Position numbers and translations under genes: made by a program
DNA from: Candidatus Eiseniibacteriota bacterium
GTDB taxonomy: Bacteria; Eisenbacteria; RBG-16-71-46; CAIMUX01
Direction of reading: 5' to 3'
DNA length: 5,033 bases
NCBI GenBank assembly: GCA_020431745.1
Contig: JAGQHR010000312.1
Coordinates: forward strand, 1 to 5,033
The notes under the pieces: model-generated
Seen by the model: the letters and a program-made list of their open reading frames with translations, nothing else
Told to the model about the DNA's origin: nothing
Databases searched by the model: none
Shown: piece after piece, positions 1-5,033 of the stretch
Layout: each line of letters opens with the position of its first letter
Position numbering within the stretch: the stretch's first letter is position 1

Positions 1-260
1 AGCCGTTGTTCTTTCTTGGCAGCCGAGATGACCCGCACGTCGAGCAGGTCCGTCAGCGACAGATCCAGCAACCGGTCCGGTTCCAGGAGTGCGCTGTCAT
101 CGGCCCTTGCACCGCCACCGGGAGACGGAACTGCGAGCGCACCGCCGATGACGATCATCGCCAACCGGCAGATCCTTGCGCCGCGTTTGGGCAAGTCGCC
201 GAATACGAATGGTCGGTTCACGGGCAGCGCGACCGGCTGTCCCGAGGCAACGTTCGCCAT
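1..260 (-). CDS. TonB-dependent outer-membrane receptor, N-terminal part (cut by window edge)
   Basis: This is the first 86 codons of a gene reading leftwards off the window; codon 87 (CT-, Leu) is cut by the edge. The ATG at 260-258 is the earliest possible start, because an in-frame TAG lies five codons upstream (275-273), and AGAGGTG at 271-265 is a good ribosome binding site. Residues 1-32 are a long polar/basic n-region, about 33-45 are the hydrophobic core, and cleavage is plausible after Ala-Arg-Ala at 51-53. The mature start continues to LDLSLTDLLDVRVISAAKKE (65-84). That stretch matches the 'DLSLEELL-(D/N)-V-x-V-x-S-A-(S/A)-KK-x-Q-(R/K)-L' segment just before the plug domain in many TonB-dependent receptors. 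Family members import siderophores, cobalamin, sugars or other ligands across the outer membrane using TonB-ExbBD energy. The ligand cannot be inferred, because the plug and barrel lie outside the window. Confidence 0.82.
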   Translation of the reverse strand, partial: MANVASGQPVALPVNRPFVFGDLPKRGARICRLAMIVIGGALAVPSPGGGARADDSALLEPDRLLDLSLTDLLDVRVISAAKKEQR

Positions 261-263
261 GAT

Positions 264-271
264 GCACCTCT
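264..271 (-). promoter_or_regulatory. Ribosome binding site of the TonB-dependent receptor gene
   Basis: On the minus strand AGAGGTGC precedes the ATG at 260, leaving three bases between the motif and the start (four after AGAGGTG). It supports the start choice. The same seven bases GAGGTGC are complementary to GCACCTC at 311-305 in the leader, so this site could be sequestered by base pairing. Confidence 0.65.
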
Positions 272-620
272 GCTAGGTTCGATCCGCCCCTGGAGGCTCT
301 CGGGGAGGTGCCGAATGTGGAGTCCGAGCACCTCCTTCAGAGAATCACGTAGATTCACATCGACCCGACGAGGATGCTTCTTGAGACGGGGGGGCTCAGG
401 TCAAGTCTGAGGTGGTGCTGGGTTATACCCCCAGTCCTGACCAGGGTAGTCGGAACGGACGAGAGCTCGCCGAGATCTGCGCGATCGGGAAGGGCGGACG
501 GCGGCAGTCGATGTCGTAGGCAGGAAGTGCCGATCGCTCATTCGAGCGAACACCGGGTTCCGGAGGGACGGCCCGGCTTCCGCGGAGATCGGCAGCAACG
601 GGGGAGAGTCGCGTCATCGC
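272..620. other. Intergenic region between the DUF4386 gene and the receptor gene
   Basis: About 350 bp contain no convincing gene on either strand. The open frames here are short, rich in Arg, Ser and Pro, and have no ribosome binding site. Besides the switch-like hairpin, I see a 6-bp inverted repeat with a 4-nt loop at 534-549, a 5-bp repeat with a 14-nt loop at 553-576, and a 5-bp repeat at 395-411. None is followed by a T-run on the minus strand, so no intrinsic terminator for the DUF4386 gene is visible. A TATAAC hexamer occurs on the minus strand at about 427-422, but no good -35 element sits 16-18 nt upstream, so a sigma-70-type promoter is only a weak possibility. A promoter for the receptor gene is nevertheless expected in this region. 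Confidence 0.5.
304..335 (-). promoter_or_regulatory. Leader hairpin with Shine-Dalgarno-like arm; possible translational switch
   Basis: A perfect 8-bp inverted repeat (328-335 against 304-311, 16-nt loop) lies about 45-75 nt upstream of the receptor start. In the minus-strand transcript the first arm reads GGAGGTGC, itself an ideal Shine-Dalgarno sequence, yet no ATG, GTG or TTG follows at a usable distance. The second arm GCACCTCC can pair either with the first arm (8 bp) or with the receptor's real ribosome binding site GAGGTGC at 270-264 (7 bp, about 32-nt loop). The two pairings exclude each other, which is the logic of an anti-anti-Shine-Dalgarno switch. There is no T-run after the hairpin, so it is not an intrinsic terminator. 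The pairing is seen; the regulatory function is inferred. Confidence 0.35.
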
Positions 621-1334
621 TCAGGTCGCTCTAGCCGGAGTCCCCGACAGCATCACGCCCTTGATGACGAGCCACAGTCCGATGCCAATCTCGTAGATGC
701 CCATGGGGACGAGGGCAATGTAGACAAAGGTCTTCACCGAAGGGACAACGATGGCGACGAGATTGTAGGCTGCGAGCAGGAGGGAGGCGACGACACCCCA
801 GCTGGCCAGGATTCGCGGCACGTAGTGGGATCTGAGCAACAGATAGGCGAAGACAGCCGACCCCAGGCCGAGAAAGATGAACCCTACATCTTGGCCGAGC
901 CCGAAGGCGATTCTGGCGAGTCGGGACAGTCCCTGAACCTCCCCCACCGCAAACACCCGCAGGTAGTCGGCGGTACCGAGGAGCTGAACTGCCACGAGGC
1001 TGGCCACGGTAGCAGCCACGGTCGCTGCCGTCTCGACGGTACGGAGCAGTACGGCGAGGAAGGCCAAGTCCCGATGGACCGGCCCGAGCAACACGTAGAG
1101 GGCCCAGATCAGGACCAGGCCTCCAATCAGCATGGTCAAGTCGACTGCAATGCCGAGCCGGTACAGTCGCTCGGAGTCGGCTACGCTCTGCGCAACCTGC
1201 ATGGCATCGCCTTGCAAGAGGGAACCTCGGACCACGACCTCGGCGAAGACGCCAGCAGCATTGACGAATAGAAACAGGATGCCTGCGAGCCTGCCTGCTT
1301 TCGCTTGTGCGGCTTGGGGAACGGCAGCTTCCAT
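621..1334 (-). CDS. DUF4386 family integral membrane protein
   Basis: This is a complete gene of 237 residues, in line with the usual size of the family. The ATG at 1334 is preceded by GGAGGAGGA at 1349-1341 with a 6-nt spacer, one of the strongest ribosome binding sites here. Six hydrophobic segments are visible, at roughly residues 15-35, 58-83, 89-119, 141-167, 174-197 and 201-227, giving a compact inner-membrane protein. Family-like features include the opening AGRLAGILFLFVNAAGVFAE, the DSERLYRLGIAVDLTMLI stretch (53-70), a YVLLGPV turn (80-86), and the LLLRSHYVPRILASWG segment (165-180), which matches the 'R-S-(G/H)-Y-(L/V)-P-R-(I/L)-L-G' signature known from DUF4386 proteins. The biochemical role of the family is unknown, and no catalytic motif is evident. 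Its nearest upstream neighbour is a small ORF ending 33 nt before the start, so the two may share a transcript. Confidence 0.85.
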   Translation of the reverse strand: MEAAVPQAAQAKAGRLAGILFLFVNAAGVFAEVVVRGSLLQGDAMQVAQSVADSERLYRLGIAVDLTMLIGGLVLIWALYVLLGPVHRDLAFLAVLLRTVETAATVAATVASLVAVQLLGTADYLRVFAVGEVQGLSRLARIAFGLGQDVGFIFLGLGSAVFAYLLLRSHYVPRILASWGVVASLLLAAYNLVAIVVPSVKTFVYIALVPMGIYEIGIGLWLVIKGVMLSGTPARAT

Positions 1335-1340
1335 CCGGCC

Positions 1341-1349
1341 TCCTCCTCC
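1341..1349 (-). promoter_or_regulatory. Strong ribosome binding site of the DUF4386 gene
   Basis: On the minus strand GGAGGAGGA ends 6 nt before the ATG at 1334. Its overlapping GGAGG cores make an unusually strong site, which fixes the start and suggests efficient translation. Confidence 0.75.
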
Positions 1350-1367
1350 AGGGTTGTCCCGACCACA

Positions 1368-1724
1368 TCAGAGAATCGAGGGCGCGATACACGAGAACCC
1401 GAGCGGCCGGCCTTCGATGGAACCGCCGGAAAGATAGCTCCGGGCCGAGACGGTGCAGGTCACCGACTGCCCGGGCTTGCTCCGGGGACGGGCCTGCTGC
1501 AGAGCTGCCTGATTCTCCGTATTGATGGTGAGTCCACGGACCGCGACCAGGATGTCGCGAAACTGCTCGAAAGACTCGATCGCACCCTCGGGTCCGTTCG
1601 CTTGCTCCGAACGTACGGCAGGTTCCGTGGGAATCTCGGTAAAAACGGCGCCAAAGATGTAACCGAGATGTAAACGCGACCTCGGACTGGCGAGAGTCAT
1701 CAGCCCCGGGGCGTCCGAGGCCAC
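1368..1724 (-). CDS. Hypothetical small protein with a possible PDZ-like half-domain
   Basis: This open frame has 118 codons, with GTG at 1724-1722 as the first usable start and ATG at 1700 (codon 9) as the alternative. Neither has a clear ribosome binding site, although a weak GGAA lies upstream of the GTG. The frame is open back to a TGA at 1793-1791. Third codon positions are clearly G/C-rich (roughly 70 percent by eye), which favours real coding. Residues 22-39 (YIFGAVFTEIPTEPAVRS) and 56-94 resemble PDZ strands: FRDILVAVRGLTINTENQ corresponds to the 'GD-(I/V)-(I/L)-V-A-V-N-G-x-x-(I/V)' element, and SKPGQSVTCTVSAR to 'KPG-(D/Q)-x-V-x-(L/C)-x-V-x-R'. The canonical Gly-Leu-Gly-Asp before the strand is replaced by Glu-Gln-Phe-Arg-Asp. 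There is no signal peptide or protease domain. It could be a short intracellular protein, a decayed fragment of a larger PDZ protein, or a chance frame. The 33-nt gap to the DUF4386 gene would fit an operon. Confidence 0.42.
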   Translation of the reverse strand: MASDAPGLMTLASPRSRLHLGYIFGAVFTEIPTEPAVRSEQANGPEGAIESFEQFRDILVAVRGLTINTENQAALQQARPRSKPGQSVTCTVSARSYLSGGSIEGRPLGFSCIAPSIL

Positions 1725-1923
1725 ACCGACCGTTCCAGTCGGCGGCTCAGTTCTCGAGGTACCTGGGCCGTGTTCGGAAGGTGGGACGACTCACCAGGGA
1801 CTGGAAACCAACGGAGGCGGAACGGCTACGACAGGGAACTGACGCAATCCCGCCCGCTTCGCCCGTCCGCGGTCTCCGGGGCAGGCGCCCCCGAGCCCGC
1901 CGGCATCCCACAGCGGAGTTCCG
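1725..1923. other. Intergenic region after the propeller gene
   Basis: About 200 bp separate the propeller gene from the small ORF. It contains the imperfect hairpin at 1874-1895 and little else. A 26-codon frame starts at a minus-strand ATG at about 1908, but it has no ribosome binding site and is not credible as a gene. No promoter for the downstream small ORF or DUF4386 gene is recognisable. Confidence 0.4.
1874..1895 (-). terminator. Imperfect GC hairpin downstream of the propeller gene; weak terminator candidate
   Basis: A stem of GGGGC pairs with GCCCC (1878-1882 with 1887-1891, 4-nt loop). After one mismatch it is extended by three more pairs (1874-1876 with 1893-1895). It begins 28 nt after the propeller gene's stop at 1924. 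There is no T-run on the minus-strand side, so it is not a classical intrinsic terminator; it may stabilise the 3' end or be a product of high GC content. Confidence 0.25.
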
Positions 1924-4860
1924 CTATCGGAGGACAACGACCTTTTCCGTCCGCAAGGCAGTTCCGGATCCCACCGTCGCTTTCAATCTCAGGTAGTAGG
2001 CGCCCGGCACCACCTCTCGGCCAAAGTCATCTCTCCCGTCCCACGAGACGTGGTGAACGCCAGCACCTGCGAATCGATCGAGCACCTCTCTCACCGATCG
2101 ACCCGAAACATCGAAGGCGGCGATCGAAACGCGTGCCGCGGTAGCGAGTTCATAACGCATGGATACCGCGAGATGAGTGGGGTTGGGACCTGCTATCGCA
2201 AATGAAGTCGACGCTTTGATCGCGTCGAGAGCACCCTCGACCGCGGCGGTCTGGGGCTCACAGTCGAGACAGCCGGATCGACGCGCATCGTGGCCCGCCA
2301 TCGACCAAGACCGCCTCCGGTCTGCGGGGACTGGCGTGAACGCTGTCCAGACCGAGAGGTTGGCACCCTGAAAGACGTACTCCACCTCGCCGTCCCCGTC
2401 GACATCACCGCTCGCCACACTCACCTTTGCTCCCGGGACGCTCACGGGCCAGCCGACGAGCGCATCACCTGCGGCCGAGAGGCCATGGACTCTACCGATG
2501 CCTCCGGCGAGCACTGCCGCATTCTCCGCACCGTCTCCGATCTGTGTGAACACCGGTACGGGCGGGGTATCGAAGCCATCGGCCTCGATAACCTGGGGAA
2601 AGCTCCCGATCGCCGCTCCGCCCGAGTCCACGACGTAGAGACGTCCTGATGCCGTCGTGAACGCGATGTTCGGATCGGCATCGTTGGCGGTCACTGCAAT
2701 TGCGATCGGGCTGACCAGACCCCACGACGAGTCGACGAGCGGAAACCCACTTCGGGGACCGAGATCGGATCCGAAACCATATACCGCACCTTCTCCGGGA
2801 ATCAGGATCTCCCGCTTGCCGTCTCCGTCGAGGTCGGCGATCGAGGGTGCGCCGACGGCCGGTCTTCCTTGCTCGAGCAACGACCAGTGTATCGGCTCGC
2901 TATCCTCCAACCGAAAAACCGCGACAGCGTCGGAGCTCACCGCCACGATCTCGTTCTCGCCATCGCCATCGACGTCGGCGATCGCGTGGCCAACCCATCC
3001 GAACTGCGACGACGCGAAGGTCTGAACGACTTGGGCGTCGATGTCGAGCGCGGAGAGATTCAAACCACTTGCGACGATGATGGAGGGCTCGCCCAACGGC
3101 CCCAGCTCTCCAATCGCCACACGAACCGGCGCGTCGGTGCCGAGATCGACCGGCCATCCTTGCATGGGATTGCCGTTGGCATCGAACGCATGGGCGAGGC
3201 CGATATCGGTGCCCACGATGAAGTGATCCGCACCGCCTATGTTTCCCGACGCGTGCATGCCGTCTCCGGGGCTCGCTCCTTCGGGGAGCTCGGCATCGAT
3301 GACCACCGACGTGGTCTGATCGAAGACGAAGTAGCCATCGCTGCAACGGATTGCGCCCATCCATGATCCACCCGCGGAAGTGACGAGATCCCCGTTGCAG
3401 TCGAACAAGTCGACGCCCAGGTCCTGAACCACGGGGCATACACCCGAACAGCCGTAGTAGACATAGGCGCGCCCCCCCTCGTGTCCAGGAGCCCCCACGA
3501 TCACGTCCGCCAGCCCGTCGCCGTTCACATCCCCAGCCGTGGCGACGGACTCACCGAGGTTGGCAAAGGCGCGCCCGCCCTCCGCGAATTGCCAGCGCGT
3601 ACCGCCGGGATTCGTGTCCAAAGGGCTCTGCAAGAAGAACGCTCGCCCCTCGGCCGCTTCTCCGTTACTCGATCCCCCTGCACCGATAACGATATCGTCG
3701 CGTCCGTCTCCATCTACGTCGCCCGCGGTGGCGACCGATCCACCGAATCCGGCCTCCGAGAGGCCACCGCTTTCGGACCACGCCGCGCCCCCCATCGACC
3801 CCGGGTCGCCATGGAAGACATGGACCCGTCCGTTGCCGTCGAAAGGGTCCCCTACGATGATGTCGTCAAATGAGTCGCCGTCGACGTCACCTGCTGTGCC
3901 AACGGACCAGCCGAAGAAGCCAGTGCCATCCGCGGTCCAGTAGGGCGAGGACTCGATCCCGAGAAACCAGCCTTTGAAGACATAGGCGCGCCCGGCCGAC
4001 CCTACCTGGGGTGCGCCCACCACGACATCGGAGTAGCCGTCGCCGTCGACATCGCCAGCCGATCCAACCGAGTATCCGAAGTAGTAGTACGTGGTGGTCG
4101 CCGCGCCGGTTTGCTCGCCTTCTTTCGTCCACACCGGGCAGCAGGCACCGCCGTCGATGCTGCCCGGGAATACGTAGGCTTTGCCGACAGCTACGGCGTC
4201 CCCCGTCAGAAAGTAGGGTGCGCCCACGACGAAATCAGAGAACCCATCGCCATTGACGTCACCGGCACCGGAGACCGATCGGCCGAACTCGGCACCCAAT
4301 TGCTCGCCGAAGTACACGGGACCCGCGGTTAGGACGCCGTCGGCGGCCCCGAGGTAAATGAAGACCGCTCCCATGGGACCGTCGCCCGCGTCGTATCGCG
4401 GGGCGCCGATGATCACGTCATCGAAACCGTCGTCGTTCACGTCCCCAGCGGATGCGACCGAGAATCCGAAGTCAGAAGGACGTGCCGGTGGACCGTAGAG
4501 ATCGTTCGTGGGAAAGGCCTCGAGGCCGGCGGCAGATCCGAGGTAGACGTAGGCGTGACCATTCGTGTGCTCGTTTACCGGAGTGTACGGTGCCCCCACG
4601 ATCACATCGTCGAAACCGTCTCCGTTGATGTCCCCGGCGGACGCGACAGAGGCCCCGAACCTTGATCCCGAGAGATAGTTCTGCCCCGTCCAGGCTGGAG
4701 TCGTTGCGACGCCCGAGCCCAGCGCACTGCCGGGGGCGAGCCCAACCAGCAACACGATGGACGCCAGTAGCGTTGCGAGCGAGGCACGATTCCACTCGCA
4801 ACCAAGGCGCCCGTCTTGTGGTGCGCAAACCGTCCGATCGTTCGTGTGTGTTGAGAGCAT
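1924..4860 (-). CDS. Exported FG-GAP/VCBS double beta-propeller protein with C-terminal FlgD-like Ig domain
   Basis: This gene encodes 978 residues from ATG 4860 to TAG 1926-1924. The start is set by CCGGAGGG at 4872-4865 and a signal peptide directly after it: polar n-region 1-25, hydrophobic core about 26-43, likely cleavage near Ser-Ala-Leu-Gly 45-48. Residues 68-458 hold seven FG-GAP repeats (68-92, 131-154, 192-215, 261-284, 316-339, 372-395, 435-458). Each has (F/L)G-x-S-V-x-x-A/G-G-D-(V/I)-(N/D)-x-D followed by (V/I)-(V/I)-(V/I)-G, i.e. the calcium loop of integrin-alpha-type propellers, enough for one closed seven-bladed propeller. Residues 471-535 form a linker with four Cys. Residues 537-842 contain about seven further, more degenerate blades, followed by SWSMAGHDARRSG (851-863). 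Residues 886-978 are a FlgD-Ig/type IX-tail-like domain (AGPNP, FDVSGRSVREV, WDGRDDFGREVVPGAYYLRL). Likely a surface or secreted binding protein; the ligand is unknown. The frame stays open to 5033, but the peptide upstream of 4860 looks non-coding. Confidence 0.93.
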   Translation of the reverse strand: MLSTHTNDRTVCAPQDGRLGCEWNRASLATLLASIVLLVGLAPGSALGSGVATTPAWTGQNYLSGSRFGASVASAGDINGDGFDDVIVGAPYTPVNEHTNGHAYVYLGSAAGLEAFPTNDLYGPPARPSDFGFSVASAGDVNDDGFDDVIIGAPRYDAGDGPMGAVFIYLGAADGVLTAGPVYFGEQLGAEFGRSVSGAGDVNGDGFSDFVVGAPYFLTGDAVAVGKAYVFPGSIDGGACCPVWTKEGEQTGAATTTYYYFGYSVGSAGDVDGDGYSDVVVGAPQVGSAGRAYVFKGWFLGIESSPYWTADGTGFFGWSVGTAGDVDGDSFDDIIVGDPFDGNGRVHVFHGDPGSMGGAAWSESGGLSEAGFGGSVATAGDVDGDGRDDIVIGAGGSSNGEAAEGRAFFLQSPLDTNPGGTRWQFAEGGRAFANLGESVATAGDVNGDGLADVIVGAPGHEGGRAYVYYGCSGVCPVVQDLGVDLFDCNGDLVTSAGGSWMGAIRCSDGYFVFDQTTSVVIDAELPEGASPGDGMHASGNIGGADHFIVGTDIGLAHAFDANGNPMQGWPVDLGTDAPVRVAIGELGPLGEPSIIVASGLNLSALDIDAQVVQTFASSQFGWVGHAIADVDGDGENEIVAVSSDAVAVFRLEDSEPIHWSLLEQGRPAVGAPSIADLDGDGKREILIPGEGAVYGFGSDLGPRSGFPLVDSSWGLVSPIAIAVTANDADPNIAFTTASGRLYVVDSGGAAIGSFPQVIEADGFDTPPVPVFTQIGDGAENAAVLAGGIGRVHGLSAAGDALVGWPVSVPGAKVSVASGDVDGDGEVEYVFQGANLSVWTAFTPVPADRRRSWSMAGHDARRSGCLDCEPQTAAVEGALDAIKASTSFAIAGPNPTHLAVSMRYELATAARVSIAAFDVSGRSVREVLDRFAGAGVHHVSWDGRDDFGREVVPGAYYLRLKATVGSGTALRTEKVVVLR
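1927..2205 (-). other. C-terminal FlgD-like Ig domain, possible secretion tail
   Basis: This segment covers residues 886-978 of the propeller protein. It has the usual pattern of this tail: an AGPNP opening, strands at 898-903 and 909-917 (ARVSIAAFDVSGR), a WDGRDDFGR turn (940-948), a VPGAYYLRL strand (951-959) and a terminal TEKVVVLR. Similar domains are found as FlgD-Ig or type IX sorting tails at the C-terminus of many secreted proteins of FCB-type bacteria. Whether it drives secretion here is inferred; the type IX machinery is not in the window. Confidence 0.75.
3487..4659 (-). repeat. Seven FG-GAP coding repeats
   Basis: Seven copies of a roughly 72-bp coding unit start at 4659, 4470, 4287, 4080, 3915, 3747 and 3558 on the minus strand, with start-to-start spacing of 165-207 bp (55-69 residues). 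The conserved core encodes SAGD(V/I)(N/D)GDG-x-x-D-(V/I)-(V/I)-VGAP. Copy 2 has Asn-Asp-Asp in place of Asn-Gly-Asp, copy 5 has Asp-Ser for Asp-Gly and ends in GDP, and copy 6 ends in GAG rather than GAP. The spacing is too irregular for a recent tandem duplication. This is an old protein repeat with DNA-level similarity limited to the calcium loops. Confidence 0.9.
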
Positions 4861-4864
4861 GCTT

Positions 4865-4872
4865 CCCTCCGG
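4865..4872 (-). promoter_or_regulatory. Ribosome binding site deciding the propeller gene start
   Basis: On the minus strand CCGGAGGG lies 4 nt before the ATG at 4860. It is the only strong Shine-Dalgarno match near any candidate start and places the signal peptide at the protein's N-terminus. Confidence 0.75.
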
Positions 4873-4936
4873 AATCCAACGATGCACTGGGTTCGGTCTC
4901 GTTCTGGGACACGGATTCGCGGGTCGATATGTGTCA

Positions 4937-4959
4937 TGCATCCGTAGAAACCGGATGCA
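4937..4959. promoter_or_regulatory. Perfect 8-bp inverted repeat upstream of the propeller gene; operator candidate
   Basis: TGCATCCG at 4937-4944 and CGGATGCA at 4952-4959 are exact reverse complements separated by 7 nt. The repeat lies 77-99 nt upstream of the start codon. Neither strand shows a T-run after it, which argues against a terminator. The size and symmetry fit either a dimeric regulator's operator (15-bp centre spacing) or a leader hairpin. Function is inferred. Confidence 0.4.
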
Positions 4960-5033
4960 AAGTGTGCGCGGGCCGGTTTCGCGGGGACTGCTGCCCATGG
5001 GTCGGTCTTGCAGGGACAGGAATGGTCCGGGGC

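Larger units (their letters stand above)
4861..5033. other. Upstream region of the propeller gene
   Basis: These 173 bp hold the ribosome binding site and an inverted repeat. The reading frame of the propeller protein remains open through it, with ATGs at 4998 and 4941, but neither has a ribosome binding site and the encoded peptide (Arg/Pro-rich, no hydrophobic stretch) would push the signal peptide inside the protein. I read it as 5' untranslated/promoter DNA. No convincing -35/-10 pair is visible. Confidence 0.5.

Noticed and set aside
221..358. 46-codon minus-strand frame from a GTG at about 358 in the receptor leader, ending inside the receptor gene
   Set aside because: It reads fairly protein-like (LRDSLKEVLGLHIRHLPESL) but has no ribosome binding site before the GTG and overlaps the receptor start out of frame; too weak to call.
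420..430. Palindrome GGGTTATACCC
   Set aside because: The arms are only 4 bp with no partner element at promoter spacing; likely chance.
272..620. Cobalamin riboswitch before the TonB-dependent receptor
   Set aside because: A TCAGGA fragment near 442 recalls the end of the B12 box, but the rest of the box and the conserved upstream core were not found in the expected order.
825..1271. 148-codon plus-strand open frame opposite the DUF4386 gene
   Set aside because: It is the hydrophilic mirror image of a hydrophobic membrane protein in GC-rich DNA, with no ribosome binding site and no family resemblance.
1768..1785. Minus-strand similarity to the 'CCGAACACGG' core of 5S rRNA
   Set aside because: The flanking 5S features (GUUAAG, the GGUACUGC segment, closing terminal stem) are absent, so the match is a short chance similarity.
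2869..3366. 165-codon plus-strand open frame opposite the propeller gene
   Set aside because: It lies entirely antisense to a convincing gene; its apparent regularity derives from the repeats on the other strand.
4861..4998. Longer N-terminus for the propeller protein starting at ATG 4998
   Set aside because: There is no ribosome binding site, the added peptide is Arg/Pro-rich and non-coding in style, and it would bury the signal peptide.

Overview
The window is GC-rich DNA in which every gene I can support lies on the minus strand. The largest gene encodes a secreted protein with FG-GAP (integrin-alpha-like) repeats, a second propeller and a C-terminal FlgD-type Ig-like domain ending in VVVLR. 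It is accompanied by the N-terminus of a TonB-dependent outer-membrane receptor. This points to a diderm bacterium. FG-GAP/VCBS propellers capped by a FlgD-Ig or type IX-like tail are common in the FCB group and nearby candidate phyla (Eisenbacteria, Krumholzibacteria, Latescibacteria, Gemmatimonadota relatives). That placement is inferred from domain style and base composition; there is no marker gene in the window.

Layout in transcription order (right to left). Positions 5033-4861 are an upstream region with a perfect 8-bp inverted repeat at 4937-4959. Positions 4860-1924 encode a 978-residue exported protein with seven FG-GAP blades, a cysteine-bearing linker, a second set of about seven degenerate VCBS-like blades and the Ig-like tail. 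Positions 1923-1725 are intergenic, with an imperfect hairpin about 30 nt after the stop. Positions 1724-1368 hold a small ORF of uncertain reality whose centre resembles the second half of a PDZ domain. Positions 1334-621 encode a six-helix membrane protein of the DUF4386 family with a very strong ribosome binding site. Positions 620-261 are an intergenic leader with three mutually complementary segments around the next gene's ribosome binding site. Positions 260-1 encode the first 86 residues of a TonB-dependent receptor that runs off the left edge.

The genes do not form an obvious pathway. The receptor and the propeller protein are both envelope products (outer-membrane uptake; cell surface or secreted binding). 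The DUF4386 protein is an inner-membrane protein of unknown role. Only the small ORF and the DUF4386 gene are close enough (33 nt) to suggest co-transcription. I see no mobile element, CRISPR array, tRNA or rRNA. The points most worth checking are the possible translational switch before the receptor, the double-propeller architecture and the small PDZ-like ORF.
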